DNA of 64,000 bases from Halobacteroidaceae bacterium (GTDB taxonomy: Bacteria; Bacillota; Halanaerobiia; B1SED10-174): contig PUNE01000079.1 of NCBI GenBank assembly GCA_003551665.1, forward strand, positions 62,001 to 126,000, written 5' to 3'. Shown here in pieces: positions 26,690 through 35,628 of this stretch. A program made the position numbers and the translations under genes. Below the pieces are notes generated by a model. The model did no database searches. It saw only the letters and a list, made by a program, of their open reading frames with translations, and was not told the DNA's origin. Within the stretch, counting starts at the first letter, position 1, and every line of letters starts with the position of its first letter.

Positions 26690-28024
26690 TTAAAGGGCCA
26701 GGTATTGGTCTTCTTCTTTCTGAAGGTGAGCTGGAATTTCCTGCCTCTGTAAAAGGTCTTCGAAGGTTTCACCTCTTATCAGTATACTTGCTTTTCCCTT
26801 TCCTACCAGGACTACTGCAGGGCGAGGCAAACCGTTGTAATTTGAAGCCATTGGATAGGTGTAGGCACCTGTACAGGTAACGGCCAGAAGGTCACCTGCT
26901 TCAGTGCGGGGAAGCATTATATCCCGGATCAGGATATCGCCTGATTCGCATAGGCGCCCGGTAATTGTTACCTTTTCCCTGGAACGGCCATCATAATTTT
27001 TATTTACAACAAAAGCGTTATAATCAGCTTCGTAAAGAGCAGGACGAATATTATCAGACATTCCTCCATCAACAGGAATCAGTTTTCCCAAATTCTCTAC
27101 TTTTTTGGGAGCTCCCAGTGAGTAAAGGGTTATTCCTGCTGGGGCCATAATACTTCGGCCAGGTTCAAATTCCAGTGTTGGTAGGGGTAAATCCCACTCA
27201 AAGCTGAGTTCTTTGATCTTTTCGGAAATTCCAGGAAGGAATCTTTCAAAGCTAAAGCTTTCCTCTTGGTCGCTGTGAGCAACCGCAAATCCACCCCCCA
27301 GATTAAGAGCAAATTCATCCTGCCACAACTCTCTGAACCCTGCGGCAAGCTGCATTACTTCTTCAGCAGCCCGGAGATAAATTTCCCCATCAGTTATCTG
27401 AGAACCAAGGTGACAGTGCAAACCAACTGGTTTCATGGTTTCTTCTTCAGATAGCTTTTTCAGGGCCTTTTTTGCCTGCCCCTGGTGGATTTTAAATCCG
27501 AACTTGGAGCCCATGCCCGTTTGCAGGTGGGGATGTGTAACTGCTTCCAGGGCTGGGACAACCCTAAGCATCACAGGAACCCTGCAACCCATGGCCTTTC
27601 CAATCCTGCTTATTCTATCCAGTTCATCTTCATTATCAACAACAATTGCTCTGATATTCGCTCTAATAGCCTGGATTATATCCCGGCGGCTCTTGTTATT
27701 TCCATGCATTATAATCCTTTCAGGGGGGAAACCAGCGCTCAAGGCTGTATATAGCTCTCCACCGGATACAACGTCCAGTCCCATTCCCTCTTCTTCCATT
27801 ATTCGGCAAATCCCCATGTTCAAAAACGCCTTTGAGGCATAATATACATTGCTCTGGGGGTAATTTTTTTCCAGGTTATCAAGGTAAAAACGGGCTTTAT
27901 CCCTAATAGTTTCCTCATCCATAACCAGTAAAGGAGTCCCGTATTCTCTGCTCAACTCTTCGAGCTTACAGCCTCCTAAAAAGTACTCTCCATCACGCTT
28001 TTCCAGAGTGCAAGGCAAATCCAT
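26690..28024 (-). CDS. lysA: Diaminopimelate decarboxylase
   Basis: LysA makes lysine from meso-diaminopimelate with PLP. The 444-residue protein has the PLP lysine in YYASKAFL near residue 64, HGNNKS near residue 109, GGGFAV near residue 242, and CESGD near residue 361, which contributes from the neighbouring subunit. ATG at 28024 follows GGGAGGAAT. It stands alone between terminators, with its own promoter and a hairpin just upstream of the ribosome site. Confidence 0.96.
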   Translation of the reverse strand: MDLPCTLEKRDGEYFLGGCKLEELSREYGTPLLVMDEETIRDKARFYLDNLEKNYPQSNVYYASKAFLNMGICRIMEEEGMGLDVVSGGELYTALSAGFPPERIIMHGNNKSRRDIIQAIRANIRAIVVDNEDELDRISRIGKAMGCRVPVMLRVVPALEAVTHPHLQTGMGSKFGFKIHQGQAKKALKKLSEEETMKPVGLHCHLGSQITDGEIYLRAAEEVMQLAAGFRELWQDEFALNLGGGFAVAHSDQEESFSFERFLPGISEKIKELSFEWDLPLPTLEFEPGRSIMAPAGITLYSLGAPKKVENLGKLIPVDGGMSDNIRPALYEADYNAFVVNKNYDGRSREKVTITGRLCESGDILIRDIMLPRTEAGDLLAVTCTGAYTYPMASNYNGLPRPAVVLVGKGKASILIRGETFEDLLQRQEIPAHLQKEEDQYLAL

Positions 28025-28049
28025 TTTTTATTCCTCCCATTTTTAAAAG

Positions 28050-28077
28050 CAAAGCGGTTGCTTGAACAACCGCTTTT
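28050..28077 (-). promoter_or_regulatory. Terminator-like hairpin in the lysA leader
   Basis: AAAGCGGTTG (28051-28060) pairs perfectly with CAACCGCTTT (28067-28076) across a 6-nt loop. On the minus strand it is followed by GCTTTT and then the lysA ribosome site. It lies downstream of the predicted lysA promoter, so it could attenuate lysA or stabilise the message. Confidence 0.5.
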
Positions 28078-28103
28078 TCCAATCTTTAAATTTTGCTGAT
28101 GTA

Positions 28104-28132
28104 AGTTTAACACAATTTACCCCTCTGGTCAA
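28104..28132 (-). promoter_or_regulatory. Sigma-A promoter of lysA
   Basis: TTGACC (28127-28132) and TAAACT (28104-28109) are 17 nt apart on the minus strand, giving a leader of roughly 70 nt. That is too short for a lysine riboswitch. Confidence 0.6.
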
Positions 28133-28202
28133 ATTGACTTCTGCCAATAATCAAAGGATAATGGCGATTATAAGGGAGAACACGACCCCTTAATCTCTCA
28201 TC

Positions 28203-28230
28203 AGAAAAAATAAGCCTGCTCAATCAGGGC
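28203..28230 (-). terminator. Terminator of the deoB-punA-pdp operon
   Basis: On the minus strand GCCCTG-ATTGAG-CAGGC (one bulged C) is followed by TTATTTTTT, about 40 nt after the pdp stop. The stem is short but the U run is good. Confidence 0.55.
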
Positions 28231-28271
28231 AAATGCCTCCATAACCTATTATTTGGGAGGGTTAGTCGTTT

Positions 28272-29558
28272 TTAACCAATAACATCACCCAAAAGAAGAA
28301 GGTCTTCTGGTTTGTTCTCCTGGATTACCCATGCCTTTTTTAAAAACTGCATTGCTTCGGAAAAAACCTTTTCATCACGGGCAAAGACGGTGGCCAAAAC
28401 CTCATTTTCCTTTACCTGTTCGCCATGTTTTTTGTGCAAAAGTATTCCTACCTGATGGTCTACCTCTTCTTCCTTTGTTTTTCGGCCAGCCCCCAGAATA
28501 ACGCTGCACCGGCCAATAATCCTGGCATCCAGTTCCCCGACAAACCCCGAGGCATCAGCTTTTAAATAAAATTCCCGGGCCAGAGGGAGTTCCCCGGAAA
28601 GATGACCTCCCTGGGCTTCAACAAACTCCTGGAATTTATCCCAGGGCTTCCCTTCCTCCCAGACCCTCTTTATTTTTTCTCTGGCCCTTTCAGCAGTAAG
28701 TTCGGGAAATTCCATCTGTAAAGCAGCCTGGGCAAGGGCAATAACTACCTCCTCCAGGTCAGGAGGCCCATTTCCCTGGAGGCAATCAATTGCTTCATTT
28801 ACCTCAACATTGTTTCCCACTGCCCTGCCCAGTGGTTGCTCCATGCTGGAAAGGACGGCTCTTGTTTTCCGGCCCATTCCCTGGCCAATATTGACCATGG
28901 TTTCAGCAAGGGATCGAGCCTTTTCCCTGTCCTGCATAAAAGCACCCCGGCCAAACTTAACATCCAGCACAAGATTTCCTGCTCCACCTGCAATCTTTTT
29001 GCTCATGATACTGCTGGCTATAAGAGGGATAGAATCTACAGTCCCCGTAACATCTCGCAAACTATAGAGCATTTTGTCTCCAGGAGCCAGGTTCTTGGTC
29101 TGCCCTATTATCGCAGCCCCTACCCGGTTTACCTGGTCTATAAATTCGCTTTTGGAAAGATCGGTGCGAAAACCCGGTATCCCTTGCAGTTTATCAACAG
29201 TTCCCCCGGTGTGTCCCAGGCCCCGTCCAGACATTTTGGGCGCTTTAAATCCCAGGGTCGCCAGCAGGGGGATCAGAATAAGGCTGACCTTGTCTCCCAC
29301 TCCCCCTGTAGAATGCTTGTCAACTTTAGTTCCTTTAATTCCCGAGAGATCTACGGTCTCTCCTGATTGAACCAGGGCCCTGGTAAGGGCAACTGTCTCC
29401 TCCCTTCCCATCCCCTGAAAAAATATGGCCATGGCCATTGCGGCCATCTGGTAGTCTGGGATTTCTCCCTGAACATAGCCGTTGATCAAAAACTCTATCT
29501 CTTCGGGAGTCAACTCCTGCCCATCCCGCTTTTTAATAATTAAATCGTAGGTCTGCAT
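28272..29558 (-). CDS. pdp: Pyrimidine-nucleoside phosphorylase
   Basis: This enzyme splits uridine/thymidine with phosphate to base and (deoxy)ribose-1-phosphate. The 428-residue protein has the family signature around residue 80 (KVDKHSTGGVGDKVSLIL) and the phosphate loop region SGRGLGHTGGTVDKL. Ribose-1-phosphate made here and by PunA is isomerised by DeoB, encoded in the same operon. It is one base from punA. Confidence 0.95.
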   Translation of the reverse strand: MQTYDLIIKKRDGQELTPEEIEFLINGYVQGEIPDYQMAAMAMAIFFQGMGREETVALTRALVQSGETVDLSGIKGTKVDKHSTGGVGDKVSLILIPLLATLGFKAPKMSGRGLGHTGGTVDKLQGIPGFRTDLSKSEFIDQVNRVGAAIIGQTKNLAPGDKMLYSLRDVTGTVDSIPLIASSIMSKKIAGGAGNLVLDVKFGRGAFMQDREKARSLAETMVNIGQGMGRKTRAVLSSMEQPLGRAVGNNVEVNEAIDCLQGNGPPDLEEVVIALAQAALQMEFPELTAERAREKIKRVWEEGKPWDKFQEFVEAQGGHLSGELPLAREFYLKADASGFVGELDARIIGRCSVILGAGRKTKEEEVDHQVGILLHKKHGEQVKENEVLATVFARDEKVFSEAMQFLKKAWVIQENKPEDLLLLGDVIG

Positions 29559-30386
29559 TTACAAAACCCCTTCAGCTAATATCCCTTTGACCAATTTTTT
29601 GAACTGGGGCTTTACCTTTTCTCCAACCTCCATCACTTCTTCATGACTCAAAGGTTCCGGGAGTGTCCCGGCAGCCATATTGGTAATGCATGAAATCCCC
29701 AGGACCCTGAGACCCATGTGCCGGGCGGCGATAACTTCTGGAACTGTAGACATTCCCACCGCATCTGCTCCCCACCTGCCGGCCATTTTGATCTCAGCTG
29801 GGGTTTCAAAACAGGGCCCACTAAAGGACGCATAAACTCCCTTGCGAGTCATTTTTCCAATACTTTTGGCTACCGTCTCACCTACTTCAATAAGGTTTGG
29901 GTCGTAAGCCGTGCTCATATCCGGGAAACGGGGACCCAGTTCATCAAGATTCGCTCCCCGAAGGGGATTGATACCCATAAAGTTAATATGGTCGGAAATA
30001 AACATAAAGTCTCCTACATTAAAGTTTGTATTCACTGCTCCTGCAGCGTTCGTAACTATCAGAACCTTTATACCCATCTGGGCCATGATTCGAAGGGGGC
30101 GGACCAGCTCTTGGGGTGAATATCCCTCGTAGTAATGGTAACGACCCTGCATCATTGCAACAGGGATATTGTTTAAAAACCCAAAAACAAACTGGCCACT
30201 ATGGCCGGGGACGGTGGAAGGGGGCAGGTGGGATACCTCTTCATAAGGTATGGTTGTTTTCCGTTCTACTTCGTTTGCCAGTTCCCCAAGTCCTGATCCC
30301 AATATCAAACCAACCTCGGGTTTGGTGACCTTCTTTTTTTTCAGACATAAAACACCTTCTCTGATTTTTTTCATTTCTTCAACCAT
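29559..30386 (-). CDS. punA: Purine nucleoside phosphorylase
   Basis: The 275-residue protein belongs to the trimeric PNP family: VGLILGSGLGELA (phosphate Ser), VPGHSGQ, GRYHYYEGY, VTNAAGAVN and GPCFETPAEIKM (purine-site Glu) are all present. It cleaves inosine and guanosine. ATG at 30386 follows GAGGAATAAAG, 13 nt after deoB. Confidence 0.95.
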   Translation of the reverse strand: MVEEMKKIREGVLCLKKKKVTKPEVGLILGSGLGELANEVERKTTIPYEEVSHLPPSTVPGHSGQFVFGFLNNIPVAMMQGRYHYYEGYSPQELVRPLRIMAQMGIKVLIVTNAAGAVNTNFNVGDFMFISDHINFMGINPLRGANLDELGPRFPDMSTAYDPNLIEVGETVAKSIGKMTRKGVYASFSGPCFETPAEIKMAGRWGADAVGMSTVPEVIAARHMGLRVLGISCITNMAAGTLPEPLSHEEVMEVGEKVKPQFKKLVKGILAEGVL

Positions 30387-30398
30387 CTTTATTCCTCC

Positions 30399-31562
30399 TC
30401 AATCTTTTATTTCATTCCAGAAGCTTTTTCCATCAATCTGGCATTGCAAATTGAAGAAACTGGCAATAGTTGCTCCGACATCTGCCAGGGTTGACCTCGT
30501 TCCCAGGTTTACGTTTTTTTTCAACTTGGGACCCCAGACCAGGAGCGGAACATACTCCCGGGTATGGTCCGTGGTGGGAAATCCTGGATCCGTGCCATGG
30601 TCTGCAGTAATCAGGAGGATATCTTCTTTGCCCATTTTTTCCTTAAAGGGCCCAAGGAATTCATCAAAATCTACCAGGGCCCCTGCAAAACCATTAATAT
30701 CATTGCGGTGTCCATAGAGCATATCAAAATCAACCAGGTTGGAAAAAATCAAATCGCCCTTACCCGATTCCACTTCCTCCATTAACCTTTTCATTCCATC
30801 TGCATTATTCTCAGTGGGGATGGAGCGGGTGATTCCCCGGTAGGCAAAAATATTCTCCAGTTTTCCAACAACAGCTACCTCCCGCCCTGCTTCTTCCAGG
30901 TAATCAAGGAGCATTTTTCGTGGAGGTTCAAGAGAGAAATCCTTCCGGCGATGGGTCCGGGTATAATTACCAGGAGACCCAATAAAGGGCCTTGCTATTA
31001 CCCTTCCTACCGCCCAATCTCCTTTTAGAAGGGTCCGGGAAATTTCACATATCCTGTAAAGTTCTTCAACGGGAATGACCTCCTCGTGAGCAGCAATCTG
31101 AAACACACTATCAGCAGAAGTATAAACAATTGGTTTCCCGGTTCTTTCGTGTTCAGGGCCCAGCTCCTTGATTATTTCTGTCCCTGAAGCCACAATATTG
31201 CCCAGGTAGCCGTAACCTGTCTCGCGGGTAAAGGCTTGCATTAATTCTTCAGGAAAACCTTTTTCAAAAACGGGAAATGGCTTTTCCAGGATCAAACCGC
31301 ACAATTCCCAGTGTCCTGATGTTGTATCTTTATTTGGGCTGGCCAGGGCCATTTGTCCAAATCCCCCCGCCGGAGATTTCACTCCCCGGGGTGAATCTAT
31401 GATATTAAAAAGACCGAGTTCCTGCATATTTACCAGGGGAAGCTCGGGATGCTTTTCCAGGATATGACCAAAGGTATTACTTCCCTCGTCCCCAAATTGA
31501 GCTGCATCCGGCATTGCTCCCACTCCAAAACCATCAAGCACAATTAAAAAAACCCTTCCCAC
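30399..31562 (-). CDS. deoB: Phosphopentomutase
   Basis: DeoB interconverts (deoxy)ribose-1- and -5-phosphate. It is an alkaline-phosphatase-superfamily enzyme: LIVLDGFGVGAMPDA at the N-terminus binds metal, and the C-terminal LLITADHGTDP and DHTREYVPLLVWG provide the other ligands. The start is GTG at 31562, behind GGAGGTGGAACC, giving 387 residues; the longer reading runs into the ald terminator. Confidence 0.95.
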   Translation of the reverse strand: MGRVFLIVLDGFGVGAMPDAAQFGDEGSNTFGHILEKHPELPLVNMQELGLFNIIDSPRGVKSPAGGFGQMALASPNKDTTSGHWELCGLILEKPFPVFEKGFPEELMQAFTRETGYGYLGNIVASGTEIIKELGPEHERTGKPIVYTSADSVFQIAAHEEVIPVEELYRICEISRTLLKGDWAVGRVIARPFIGSPGNYTRTHRRKDFSLEPPRKMLLDYLEEAGREVAVVGKLENIFAYRGITRSIPTENNADGMKRLMEEVESGKGDLIFSNLVDFDMLYGHRNDINGFAGALVDFDEFLGPFKEKMGKEDILLITADHGTDPGFPTTDHTREYVPLLVWGPKLKKNVNLGTRSTLADVGATIASFFNLQCQIDGKSFWNEIKD

Positions 31563-31627
31563 GGTTCCACCTCCCGTTTTTTTCTTTCTCCTTAAATTAT
31601 TCCTTGTTAAGCCCTTTTTTCCTCCCA

Positions 31628-31660
31628 TAAAAAAAGCCCCCTGATTAAAAGGGGGCTCTT
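31628..31660 (-). terminator. Intrinsic terminator of ald
   Basis: AGCCCCC (31635-31641) pairs with GGGGGCT (31651-31657), followed on the minus strand by TTTTTTT. It begins 8 nt after the ald stop and separates ald from deoB. Confidence 0.85.
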
Positions 31661-31664
31661 TAGC

Positions 31665-32765
31665 CTAGCTCAAGGGGTAGTATTCCAGGTCCAGGGCATC
31701 GGCAACCGCTTTGTAGGTTACCTTACCATTAAGGACATTGACACCTTTGGCAAGTCCGGGATCCTGGTGGATGGCTTTTTTGTAACCACTATTTGCAATC
31801 CGCAGGACATAAGGCATTGTTTGGTTGGTAAGGGCATAGGTTGAGGTGCGGGGAACAGCACCGGGCATGTTAACAACACAATAGTGGATTACATCGTGAA
31901 CCGTGTAAACGGGGTCGCTGTGGGAGGTGGGTCTGGCGGTTTCCACGCAACCACCCTGGTCAATAGCCACGTCAACTATTACAGACCCGGGCTCCATATT
32001 TTTGACCATTTCTTCAGTAACCAGGCTTGGAGCCTTGGCACCAGGTAACAACACTCCGCCTATTACCAGGTCTGAGTCTTTAACAGCCTCGGCAATATTC
32101 AGGCTGTTGGACATAACGGTCTTAACCTGACCGCGGAAAATATCATCGAGGTACTGCATTTGCTTGTGGCTGATATCCATTATGGTAACTTCTCCACCCA
32201 GGCCCAGGGCCATCTTGGCTGAATTAATTCCCACGGCACCGCCACCAATGATGGTTACTTTTGCAGGCCCAACCCCGGGAACGCCACCTAGAAGGACTCC
32301 TTTCCCTCCGTGGTGCTTTTCCAGGTAGCGGATACCCATCTGGGGGGCAAGACGCCCTGCAACTTCGCTCATGGGATTAAGCAGGGGCAGGCCACCCTGC
32401 TTGTCCTCAACTGTTTCGTAGGCAATGGCTACAACCTTTTTCTCCATAAGAGAAAGGGTTAATTCTTTGGGAACCCCTGCCAGGTGGAGGAAGGTAAATA
32501 AAATCTGCCCTTCCTTAAAAAACTTGTATTCTTCGGCCTCGGGCTCTTTAACCTTGATAACCATCTCCACATCCCAGGCATCCTCCCGGGAAACCATTTT
32601 TGCCCCTGCCTTTTCAAAATCCTCATTGCTGATGCCACTTCCAAGGCCTCCGTTTTTCTCCACGCGAACCTCGTGGCCACTGGAAGTCAATGCCTGGACT
32701 CCAGCAGGAGTAATCGCTATCCGATTTTCTTTGTCCTTAATTTCCTTAGGTACACCAATAATCAT
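31665..32765 (-). CDS. ald: Alanine dehydrogenase
   Basis: Ald converts alanine and NAD+ to pyruvate, ammonia and NADH. The 366-residue protein begins MIIGVPKEIKDKENRIAITP. The catalytic Lys and His lie in VIKVKEPE and LFTFLHLA, and the NAD-binding motif is VTIIGGGAVGINSAKMALGLG near residue 170. It is preceded by its own sigma-54-type promoter, so it is probably induced together with the branched-chain fermentation operon upstream. Confidence 0.96.
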   Translation of the reverse strand: MIIGVPKEIKDKENRIAITPAGVQALTSSGHEVRVEKNGGLGSGISNEDFEKAGAKMVSREDAWDVEMVIKVKEPEAEEYKFFKEGQILFTFLHLAGVPKELTLSLMEKKVVAIAYETVEDKQGGLPLLNPMSEVAGRLAPQMGIRYLEKHHGGKGVLLGGVPGVGPAKVTIIGGGAVGINSAKMALGLGGEVTIMDISHKQMQYLDDIFRGQVKTVMSNSLNIAEAVKDSDLVIGGVLLPGAKAPSLVTEEMVKNMEPGSVIVDVAIDQGGCVETARPTSHSDPVYTVHDVIHYCVVNMPGAVPRTSTYALTNQTMPYVLRIANSGYKKAIHQDPGLAKGVNVLNGKVTYKAVADALDLEYYPLS

Positions 32766-32806
32766 GCTGTTATTACCTCCTTTTCTTCCTTGCTAGTAAT
32801 TTAAAA

Positions 32807-32823
32807 AGCAAAAATTGTACCAA
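32807..32823 (-). promoter_or_regulatory. Sigma-54 (-24/-12) promoter of ald
   Basis: On the minus strand TTGGTACAATTTTTGCT keeps the invariant GG and GC dinucleotides 10 nt apart. It ends about 40 nt before the ald start and is nearly identical to the promoter at 43514-43530. It lies between the EndoQ-like gene and ald. Confidence 0.75.
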
Positions 32824-32838
32824 ACCTTCTTCAAGCTT

Positions 32839-33987
32839 CTAACCCTTAACTTTACCATATTGGCCGGCTCCACCACTTTCGATGCCAAGTTCTCCTCTGC
32901 GCAAACTTAAAATCAGCTCAACTCCTTTACTATCCAGTATTCGGGCCAGTTTTTCTGGGGGAACCCTGTGGATTATATCCAGTTCGGTTCCCAGTTTTTC
33001 GTAAAGCTTTTCTATTGTCTTGGGCCCAAATCCCGGTAGGAGGTGCAGAGGAAGATGAGGGAAATAAGGTGGACGTTCAGGAGGTTGGACTCGAGTTTTA
33101 GATAACCTTGCGATCCGGTCGGAAACACCCTGGATTAGACCTTGTTGCAAGCACCTAGGACACACTTTTTCCTCCTTACTCCCGGGATTAAAACCACAAT
33201 GTCGACACCTGGTCTGGTAATATTTTCCCAGGGCTGGAGGAAAGCCTCTAAACCCTCTAATTCCTTCTCCCGAAGAAACAACCCGGAAAAAATGCCCAAA
33301 ATCTTTTACAGGGGTGTCTATTTCCAGGTACTCCCTGCCTATATTCTGGAAAGAATGAGCATCGGAACCAACAATGAAGGGAAGAGAATGCAGCTCAGCT
33401 ATTCCATCGGCAATATTACTATCGGCGCTTAACCCCAGTTCCAAAAATTTGATTTTCGAAGCAAATTCCCCGAGTTCCTCCAGGCTATCCAGTTGACCAA
33501 AAAAACCCTTAAAGGGAGTAAAGGCATGAGCAAAACCCAGAAACCCTCCCAGTTGTCCCACCAGAGGAAAAACTTTGTGAATTCTGTCACGTAGAAACTG
33601 AGTGCTAAGACCCGGGTTGGAGACTTTTTTCCTTAAATAAGAATTGAATGCCTCCAGGCTTTCAATTCCCGGAAAAAAAGCTATTAAATGAACCCGGGCC
33701 CCTTTTATTTCCATTTCCCACTCCGCGCCGGGGATAACCAGGAAACCGCTGGGGGTAGAAAACCCTCCCCCCTGTTTTTCAGAAAGGTTATTCTGGGAAA
33801 GCATTAACTTTAATTCCTGAAGTACTCCGCTGCAGGCTGCATCAATAATCCCCATTACCTGCAGCCCTTTAAAATGCTCGGCATAATCCAGCGCCCTGCT
33901 CAGGGTTAAACTGGAAGATGCAGTAACTTTAACCGGTTTTCCTGCTGCCTTCCCTAAGTGTACGTGGAGATCGCAAAAGCTAAGCAC
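32839..33987 (-). CDS. Endonuclease Q-like protein (PHP domain, zinc ribbon, helix-hairpin-helix)
   Basis: The 382-residue protein starts with a PHP phosphoesterase domain (CDLHVHLG, then AHAF near residue 155 and VGSDAHSF near 212). A C4 zinc ribbon follows (CRHCG...CPRC, residues about 262-284), then a C-terminal helix-hairpin-helix segment (LLPGFGPKTIEKLYEKLG). This architecture is that of EndoQ, which nicks DNA 5' of deaminated bases in archaea and some Bacillus species. It sits 2 nt after the Nudix gene, at the end of the fermentation operon. Confidence 0.8.
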   Translation of the reverse strand: MLSFCDLHVHLGKAAGKPVKVTASSSLTLSRALDYAEHFKGLQVMGIIDAACSGVLQELKLMLSQNNLSEKQGGGFSTPSGFLVIPGAEWEMEIKGARVHLIAFFPGIESLEAFNSYLRKKVSNPGLSTQFLRDRIHKVFPLVGQLGGFLGFAHAFTPFKGFFGQLDSLEELGEFASKIKFLELGLSADSNIADGIAELHSLPFIVGSDAHSFQNIGREYLEIDTPVKDFGHFFRVVSSGEGIRGFRGFPPALGKYYQTRCRHCGFNPGSKEEKVCPRCLQQGLIQGVSDRIARLSKTRVQPPERPPYFPHLPLHLLPGFGPKTIEKLYEKLGTELDIIHRVPPEKLARILDSKGVELILSLRRGELGIESGGAGQYGKVKG

Positions 33988-33989
33988 GA

Positions 33990-34493
33990 CTAAAACTCCT
34001 GGAGGAAAAACTGAAGACCAATTATGGTTTTGGCATCAGAAAAACTACCTTTCTGCAAACCTTCCTTTATCTCCTGCTTTTCCATTATTACAATTTCCAG
34101 GCCCTCTTCCAGGGAACGAGAAACTAATTCCAGCTCAAGTGCAAGACATAAATACAATTCTTCATTGCTGTACCCTGGAGAGGAGAAAAACCTCTGGATC
34201 AACTCAATTTTGTTGCACCTGTATCCTGTTTCTTCAAGCAGTTCTCTCTTCCCCGTTTCTAATGGTTCTTCCCCGGGTTCCATTAATCCTGCCGGCAATT
34301 CAAGAATATAATCATTAACTGCCGGCCTGAATTGCCTGACAAAAAGAACCCGCCCATCGGGAAGTACCGGCAAAACTGCTACAGCACCCGGGTGTTGAAT
34401 GCATTCATATTTACCCCGCAGTTTTACCAGGCGAAGGAGGTTGCCTGAAAAAATTTCTTCCCGGCCTGAATTCAACTGAACCACCCTTTTCAT
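33990..34493 (-). CDS. Nudix hydrolase, ADP-ribose pyrophosphatase type
   Basis: The 167-residue protein has a complete Nudix box (G, five residues, E, seven residues, REL-EETG) around residues 75-97. The upstream sequence FVRQFRPAVNDYILELPAG is typical of ADP-ribose pyrophosphatases. It probably hydrolyses ADP-ribose to AMP and ribose-5-phosphate. It lies 11 nt after the M20 peptidase gene. Confidence 0.88.
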   Translation of the reverse strand: MKRVVQLNSGREEIFSGNLLRLVKLRGKYECIQHPGAVAVLPVLPDGRVLFVRQFRPAVNDYILELPAGLMEPGEEPLETGKRELLEETGYRCNKIELIQRFFSSPGYSNEELYLCLALELELVSRSLEEGLEIVIMEKQEIKEGLQKGSFSDAKTIIGLQFFLQEF

Positions 34494-34504
34494 TGTTCTT
34501 TTTG

Positions 34505-35614
34505 TTAGTCACTGAGGATATTGATGATCAACCTGGTCAGGTCAACAAGATCGGAAAAAGGAATATATTCCTCAGTAGAGTGGGCTTTTTCCATACCCGT
34601 TGCCAGGTTAAGGGTGGGGATGCCCTTACCATTAAATATATTGGCATCGCTTCCCCCGCCGCTGGCAAGGAGGTTGGCCTCCTTCCCCAGCTTTTCAAGG
34701 GCTTTTTGGCACCTTTCCACAGCCTCTTCATCAGGAGAAAATTCAAAAGAAGGGTAAAGATTCTCAGCTTCAAACTCCAGGCCAGCCCCATATTCCTCTG
34801 CTGACTTCCGGAAAATATCTTCAATCTTTTCCGTTTCCCGGGCCAGTTTTTCTGGATTATGGCTCCGTACTTCCCCTTCCATCTCTACTTCATCAGGAAC
34901 AACATTACGGGCTTTTCCTCCTTTAATTGTCCCGATGTTGGAGGTGGTCTCAGAATCCAGCCGCCCTTGAGTTAACTGGGCCAGGGCCACACTTGCGATT
35001 TTAATGGCATTGATACCCTCTTCAGGGCTAATACCGGCATGGCTGGCCTTCCCTTTGACCTTAATCTTTATGCTGTTGTGGGTAGGCCCCTTGATAATAA
35101 CGTTTCCCACCGGCCCATTGGAATCAAAGGCATAACCAAAATCAGCCTTTAAAACACCTTCTTCCAGGTTTTTTGCTCCCAGTAAACCAACTTCCTCTGA
35201 TACAGTGAAAACCAGCTGTACAGGATAGTGATCCAGGTTTTCCTCCTTTATAGTATAAAGGGCTTCTAATATGGGAGCAATGCCGGAAATATCATCTGCT
35301 GCGAGGATGGTATCTCCCTTGGAGCGGAACACACCATTTTCTTTTACAGGCTCAATATTCTCACCAGGTTCAACCCGGTCCAGGTGGGCTGTAAACATAA
35401 TTGTTGGCCCATCCTTATTTTTTCCCGGAAGGTAGGCAAGGATATTGCCGGTATTTCCTCCAGTCTTTTCTCCTGCGTTATCTTCAGTAACTTCGAGTCC
35501 AAGTTTACTCAGGTGATCTCTGACATGGTCAGCAAGTTGTCTTTCCCTGCCGGAAGGACTGTAAATTTTGACCATGTCAACAAAAAGCCGCTCCAGTCTT
35601 TTTTCATCTACCAT
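34505..35614 (-). CDS. M20 family metallopeptidase (PepT-like)
   Basis: The 369-residue protein has the two-zinc M20 motifs: FTAHLDRV near residue 92, the bridging Asp in AADDISG near 122, the general base Glu-Glu in VSEEVG near 157, and a distal His in AHSTEEYI near 344. The lid dimerisation domain begins at about residue 185. The closest named relatives are tripeptidase T-like enzymes. It would release amino acids for the dehydrogenases in the same operon. Confidence 0.85.
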   Translation of the reverse strand: MVDEKRLERLFVDMVKIYSPSGRERQLADHVRDHLSKLGLEVTEDNAGEKTGGNTGNILAYLPGKNKDGPTIMFTAHLDRVEPGENIEPVKENGVFRSKGDTILAADDISGIAPILEALYTIKEENLDHYPVQLVFTVSEEVGLLGAKNLEEGVLKADFGYAFDSNGPVGNVIIKGPTHNSIKIKVKGKASHAGISPEEGINAIKIASVALAQLTQGRLDSETTSNIGTIKGGKARNVVPDEVEMEGEVRSHNPEKLARETEKIEDIFRKSAEEYGAGLEFEAENLYPSFEFSPDEEAVERCQKALEKLGKEANLLASGGGSDANIFNGKGIPTLNLATGMEKAHSTEEYIPFSDLVDLTRLIINILSD

Positions 35615-35628
35615 TTGGTCACCTCTGA

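Noticed and set aside
28025-28271. Lysine riboswitch upstream of lysA
   Set aside because: No L-box core was recognised, and the promoter found leaves only about 70 nt of leader.
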